The translations under genes were made by a program, and so were the position numbers. A DNA stretch of 9,988 bases from Bacillota bacterium (lineage in GTDB: Bacteria; Bacillota; Clostridia; Christensenellales; Aristaeellaceae): NCBI GenBank assembly GCA_023443705.1, contig JAEZTD010000308.1, forward strand, positions 1 to 9,988, in the 5' to 3' direction. This document shows, in pieces, positions 7,150-9,988 of this stretch (position 1 is the stretch's first letter; each line of letters starts with the position of its first letter). The notes beneath the pieces are model-generated. The model was not told the origin of the DNA. It saw only the letters and a program-made list of their open reading frames with translations, and searched no databases.

Positions 7150-8177
7150 AGCGGCTGAACAACACGCTCTACGTTACGAACCCCGAAGCATGGCTTTCGC
7201 TGGACGGCGAGACCATCCTCGTCCAGAAGGGGGAAGAGACCCTCGGCCGCGTGCCCCTCATCAACCTGGACGGGGTGGTGTGCTTCGGCTACCGGGGCGC
7301 GAGCCCCGCGCTGATGGGCGCCTGTGCCGAGCGGGGCATCGACCTAAGCTTTCTTACGCCCCACGGGCGCTTCCTGTCCCGCGTCGCGGGGCCGGTGCGC
7401 GGCAATGTGCTGCTTCGCAAGGCGCAGTACGAATGGGCGGCTCGGCCGGAGCGGGCGCTGCCCCTCGCCAGAATGTTCCTGACCGGAAAGATCGTCAACG
7501 CGCGCTGGCGGCTGGAGCGGGCGAAGCGGGACCACCCGCAGCGCGTGGACGCCGAAGCTGTCCGCGCCGCCGTGGAGGAGATGCGCTCCGCGCTGTCCCT
7601 CCTCGGCGCGGCTGATTCTGTCGAATCGCTGATGGGCCTCGAGGGCATCGCCGCCAAGGCCTACTTCGGCGCGTTCAACCACACCATCCTGCGCGGCGAA
7701 AGCGCCTTCCGCTTCGACGGGCGCAGCCGGCGGCCGCCGATGGACCGCGTCAACGCGCTTCTAAGCTTCGCGTATTCGCTTTTGACCGGCGAAATCGCCG
7801 GCGCGCTGGAGGGCGTCGGCCTCGATCCCTATGTCGGCTTTCTGCACCAGTTGAGGCCGGGGCGCATGTCGCTGGCGCTGGATCTTTTGGAAGAGCTGCG
7901 CGCGCCGGTGGCTGACCGGTTTGCCGTGACGCAGATCAACCTGGGTGTCGTCGTCGCGGACGATTTTTCACAGAAGGAAAACGGCGCCTTCTACCTGAAG
8001 GACGATGCCCGCAAGCGCTTTCTCGCCGCATGGCAGAAATTCAAGCAGGAGCCGCTGACACATCCCTTCCTGAAGGAGAAAATCCAGTGGGGGCTCGTGC
8101 CCCACGCGCAGGCGCTGCTGCTCGCGCGGCACATCCGAGGCGATCTGGACGCATACCCGCCGTTTTTCTGGAAATGA
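7146..8177 (+). CDS. cas1: Cas1, CRISPR integrase
   Basis: Cas1 with Cas2 inserts new spacers at the leader end of the array. The protein is 343 residues, normal for I-C. The metal-binding triad appears intact: E166 in GLEGIAAKAYF, H234 in GFLHQLRPGR, and E249 in ALDLLEELRAPVADR. The H to E spacing is 15, as in Streptococcus pyogenes Cas1 (H205, E220). ATG 7146 is seven bases after GGAGG (7134-7138) and overlaps the cas4 stop, so cas4 and cas1 are probably translationally coupled, in keeping with their physical partnership. The much longer upstream open frame (from 6783) runs through cas4 in another frame and is discarded. Confidence 0.96.
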   Translation: MKRLNNTLYVTNPEAWLSLDGETILVQKGEETLGRVPLINLDGVVCFGYRGASPALMGACAERGIDLSFLTPHGRFLSRVAGPVRGNVLLRKAQYEWAARPERALPLARMFLTGKIVNARWRLERAKRDHPQRVDAEAVRAAVEEMRSALSLLGAADSVESLMGLEGIAAKAYFGAFNHTILRGESAFRFDGRSRRPPMDRVNALLSFAYSLLTGEIAGALEGVGLDPYVGFLHQLRPGRMSLALDLLEELRAPVADRFAVTQINLGVVVADDFSQKENGAFYLKDDARKRFLAAWQKFKQEPLTHPFLKEKIQWGLVPHAQALLLARHIRGDLDAYPPFFWK

Positions 8178-8186
8178 GGGGGACGC

Positions 8187-8477
8187 ATGCTCGTACTCGT
8201 GACCTACGACATCAACATTACCTCGCCGGAGGGGCAGCGCCGCCTGCGCAGGGTCGCGAAGCATTGCGTCGCCTGCGGCATACGCGTGCAGAATTCCGTG
8301 TTCGAGTGCCGCGTGGACAACGCCCAGCTCACCAGGCTCAAGCACGCGCTGCTCAAGGAAATCGATCCGGAGCGGGACAGCATCCGCTTTTATCGCCTCG
8401 GCGAAAATTTCTCCGGGAAGGTGGACCACTTCGGCGTGGAGCGCGGATTGCAGATGGACGAACCGCTGATACTCTAG
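8187..8477 (+). CDS. cas2: Cas2, structural partner of Cas1
   Basis: Cas2 forms the dimer that bridges two Cas1 dimers and measures the incoming spacer. This 96-residue protein has the ferredoxin-like N terminus MLVLVTYDI with the conserved Asp8, then the helix SPEGQRRLRRVAKHC and the strand RVQNSVFECRVD, as expected for the I-C subfamily. It starts nine bases after cas1, with a G-rich ribosome binding site (GAGGGGG, 8176-8182) rather close to the ATG. It is the last gene of the operon. No intrinsic terminator directly follows, so transcription may continue into the leader. Confidence 0.95.
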   Translation: MLVLVTYDINITSPEGQRRLRRVAKHCVACGIRVQNSVFECRVDNAQLTRLKHALLKEIDPERDSIRFYRLGENFSGKVDHFGVERGLQMDEPLIL

Positions 8478-8662
8478 CGGGGAACTCTGCAGTTGCCGGG
8501 ATCGCCCGCGCAGAAGCCGGTCTGTACACCCGAAGCGCGGGAGAGCGCGGAGAAGGGCAATGGCGCTTTATGGCGGCGTGCCGATGGTCAGGCGAAACGG
8601 CGGTTGGGTGCGATAAGTGGTTTAGCGGCCCGTGCCCGTTTCAGAGCAGAGCGTGCCTGTGC

Positions 8663-8705
8663 GTGCGAACGTCAAGCACACATCGCTTTGCGGGCAGGTT
8701 CGCAC
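8663..8705. promoter_or_regulatory. Separated 8-bp dyad in the leader
   Basis: GTGCGAAC (8663-8670) and GTTCGCAC (8698-8705) are perfect inverted copies separated by 27 bases, with AAGCACACAT in between (8674-8683). From memory, similar GTGCGAA/TTCGCAC dyads recur in other I-C leaders, but I cannot verify that here. It may be a protein-binding site for leader recognition or a structure in the leader transcript. Confidence 0.5.
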
Positions 8706-8713
8706 CTGTTTTT
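8695..8713 (+). terminator. Weak terminator-like hairpin inside the leader
   Basis: CAGGT (8695-8699), a TCGC loop and ACCTG (8704-8708) are followed directly by five T residues (8709-8713). The stem has only five pairs, so this may be a weak or partial terminator that separates cas mRNA from the array. It shares bases with the right arm of the separated dyad, so the two structures cannot form together. Confidence 0.4.
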
Positions 8714-9052
8714 CTCGGTTTTACCCCCCGTTGTGTGCCGATCCGGCCATTCAGGCGTAGGAACGGCTGCCGATATGGAGGGTTTGAACAAAAGGATTGC
8801 CGGGAACTAAGGCAGTCCTGCTGTCGCGCCCCTCGTGGGCGCGTGGATTGAAATTTATGACCTGCTGGGCAACGTCACGACGTGGACGGTCGCGCCCCTC
8901 GTGGGCGCGTGGATTGAAATACTCGGTCGCGTTCCTCGGCGCGCTTGCCGGAGTGTCGCGCCCCTCGTGGGCGCGTGGATTGAAATAACATCCGTCACGC
9001 CATGCCACACGCCCGTTGTCGTCGCGCCCCTCGTGGGCGCGTGGATTGAAAT

Positions 9053-9086
9053 TCCTTCTCCCGGTGTTTCGCCCCGCCGGGAGGGC
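9053..9086 (+). other. Spacer 4, hairpin-forming, near-twin of spacer 10
   Basis: This 34-nt spacer contains CTCCCGG (spacer bases 6-12) and its inverted copy CCGGGAG (25-31). With T13-G24 and G14-C23 the stem extends inward around an 8-base loop. T4 and T5 can wobble-pair with G33 and G32. It differs from spacer 10 only at bases 14 and 23. Confidence 0.9.
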
Positions 9087-9118
9087 GTCGCGCCCCTCGT
9101 GGGCGCGTGGATTGAAAT

Positions 9119-9152
9119 AGTCAAGAACAGGTTGATTTGCCCAAAGTCACAC
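9119..9152 (+). other. Spacer 5, coding-like, homologue of spacer 9
   Basis: Read from its first base, this spacer gives SQEQVDLPKVT. Spacer 9 in the same frame gives SQEQIDLPRVS. The two DNA sequences share 23 of 33 aligned positions, with 15 of the first 17 identical. Confidence 0.85.
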
Positions 9153-9350
9153 GTCGCGCCCCTCGTGGGCGCGTGGATTGAAATAAATTCAACACCAACG
9201 CCCTTCTCCGCGGCGACGTCGCGCCCCTCGTGGGCGCGTGGATTGAAATATCAGCCCGTCGAACCCAATCTTTGAGCTGATGCCGTCGCGCCCCTCGTGG
9301 GCGCGTGGATTGAAATTTTAACGGTGCCGACGATGCCGTAATCCGTCCCC

Positions 9351-9382
9351 GTCGCGCCCCACGTGGGCGCGTGGATTGAAAT
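9351..9382 (+). repeat. Repeat 9, the only variant repeat
   Basis: Base 11 is A instead of T, in the hairpin loop (CACGT for CTCGT). The seven-pair stem and 3' handle are unchanged, so processing should be unaffected. Repeats on both sides are of the standard type, so the change arose after this repeat had moved away from the leader. Confidence 0.95.
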
Positions 9383-9415
9383 AGTCAGGAACAGATTGAC
9401 CTCCCGAGAGTATCC
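9383..9415 (+). other. Spacer 9, coding-like, homologue of spacer 5
   Basis: This 33-nt spacer reads SQEQIDLPRVS from its first base. It is aligned to the same 5' boundary as spacer 5 and lies next to spacer 10, just as spacer 5 lies next to spacer 4. Confidence 0.85.
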
Positions 9416-9447
9416 GTCGCGCCCCTCGTGGGCGCGTGGATTGAAAT

Positions 9448-9481
9448 TCCTTCTCCCGGTCTTTCGCCCGGCCGGGAGGGC
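9448..9481 (+). other. Spacer 10, hairpin-forming, near-twin of spacer 4
   Basis: Identical to spacer 4 at 32 of 34 bases, with the same CTCCCGG/CCGGGAG arms. The two differences (C14 for G, G23 for C) swap a G-C pair for a C-G pair at the same place in the predicted stem. Confidence 0.9.
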
Positions 9482-9988
9482 GTCGCGCCCCTCGTGGGCG
9501 CGTGGATTGAAATAAAAAAGCGTGGGACGCATCAGTCGAGTTTGAGGTCGCGCCCCTCGTGGGCGCGTGGATTGAAATTCCGACAAAACGTCCAGCAGCC
9601 CAACCAGCACGCGTCGCGCCCCTCGTGGGCGCGTGGATTGAAATGACATCCTGCGCGAAAAAACGATCAGCGTCGAGTGTCGCGCCCCTCGTGGGCGCGT
9701 GGATTGAAATCGCATCTATTCGTCGAAACTCACCGACACGGGCGTGTCGCGCCCCTCGTGGGCGCGTGGATTGAAATATGAACAGCATCCCGGCCAACTT
9801 CGCGGACGAGTCGCGCCCCTCGTGGGCGCGTGGATTGAAATGCTATTGACGAATCTACGGGATCGGCCAAATGCGTCGCGCCCCTCGTGGGCGCGTGGAT
9901 TGAAATTTCAAACGCCTGTCAGAGGACACGTCCACGGTCGTCGCGCCCCTCGTGGGCGCGTGGATTGAAATATCGCAAAGGATGACGC

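Larger units (their letters stand above)
8478..8822 (+). other. CRISPR leader (non-coding, 345 bases)
   Basis: The stretch between cas2 and the first repeat holds no convincing gene. Open frames across it lack ribosome binding sites and have low-complexity, Ala/Arg-rich translations. It contains a separated 8-base dyad, a small terminator-like hairpin with a T-run, and a purine-rich patch ending just before repeat 1. I could not find a clear promoter for the array. TTGAAC at 8784-8789 could be a -35 box but has no matching -10 box. New spacers are expected to enter at 8822/8823. Confidence 0.75.
8823..9988 (+). CRISPR. Type I-C CRISPR array, 18 repeats, runs off the window
   Basis: The 32-nt repeat begins GTCGCGCCCC and ends GTGGATTGAAAT, a standard I-C sequence. 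Repeats start at 8823, 8889, 8955, 9021, 9087, 9153, 9218, 9285, 9351, 9416, 9482, 9547, 9613, 9679, 9746, 9810, 9875 and 9940. The 17 full spacers are 34, 34, 34, 34, 34, 33, 35, 34, 33, 34, 33, 34, 34, 35, 32, 33 and 33 nt. Spacer 18 is cut at 9988. Repeat bases 3-9 pair with 15-21 around a CTCGT loop. Cutting after base 21 would leave an 11-nt 5' handle, as known for Cas5c. The cas-operon side is the leader, so spacer 1 is the newest. Seventeen repeats are identical; repeat 9 has one change. Confidence 0.99.

Noticed and set aside
652..8477. An undescribed gene inserted in the cas operon or a degenerate effector
   Set aside because: All seven genes are in the canonical type I-C order with intact motifs, and there is no room between them for an extra gene apart from the known internal Cas11c start.
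8493..8810. Open frame of 105 codons in the leader
   Set aside because: No ribosome binding site, an Ala/Arg-rich translation without family resemblance, and a position between cas2 and repeat 1 where a leader is expected.
9250..9284. Inverted ends ATCAGC/GCTGAT and a tRNA T-loop-like TCGAACCC in spacer 7
   Set aside because: A 6-bp dyad in a 35-nt spacer is likely to occur by chance among 17 spacers. The bases around TCGAACCC do not form a T-arm, and frame 1 reads as a plausible protein (ISPSNPIFELM).
9053..9481. Spacers 4-5 and 9-10 as a segmental duplication of the array
   Set aside because: The order is mirrored, spacers 5 and 9 differ at about ten positions, and the differences follow codon and base-pair constraints, so independent acquisition fits better.
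8751..9968. Open frames on both strands through the array with repeated peptides such as APLVGAWIEI or SIHAPTRGAT
   Set aside because: They are translations of the CRISPR repeat, whose 66-nt period with many 34-nt spacers keeps a frame open. They are not a tandem-repeat protein.

Overview
The window is one complete type I-C (Dvulg-type) CRISPR-Cas locus with the leader-proximal part of its array, preceded by one small unrelated gene. All genes are on the + strand. They are GC-rich, follow strong AGGAGG-type ribosome binding sites, and are read from a SigA/sigma70-like promoter. This fits a GC-rich bacterium, and my best guess is a Clostridia-like member of the Bacillota. The taxonomic call is weak because type I-C loci move between lineages.

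Layout: 64-468 encodes a DUF4332 tandem helix-hairpin-helix protein. 469-681 is an intergenic region holding a long imperfect hairpin and a good promoter (TTGATT-N17-TATAAT). 682-8477 is a tightly packed operon in the canonical I-C order cas3, cas5c, cas8c, cas7c, cas4, cas1, cas2, with gaps of at most 14 nt or short overlaps. A separate in-frame translation start inside cas8c, with its own ribosome binding site, predicts the small subunit Cas11c. 8478-8822 is a non-coding leader. 8823-9988 is the array: 18 copies of a 32-nt repeat, 17 complete spacers of 32-35 nt and an 18th cut by the window edge.

How it works, from family knowledge: Cas4, Cas1 and Cas2 select and insert spacers next to a 5'-TTC PAM. 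Cas5c cuts the array transcript at the base of the repeat hairpin and stays in Cascade with Cas8c, Cas7c and Cas11c. Cas3 is recruited as helicase-nuclease to destroy the target. All catalytic motifs I looked for are present, so the system appears intact.

The genes are a known system. The unusual signals are in the detail. Two pairs of spacers are related but not identical. Spacers 4 and 10 differ at only two bases, and those two bases pair with each other in a predicted hairpin (G-C in one, C-G in the other). Spacers 5 and 9 differ at about ten of 33 bases but translate to nearly the same peptide. Each pair has one member in each of two adjacent couples (4-5 and 9-10), in mirrored order, which suggests two separate encounters with related mobile elements. 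The cas3 start also appears to be a rare ATA codon.
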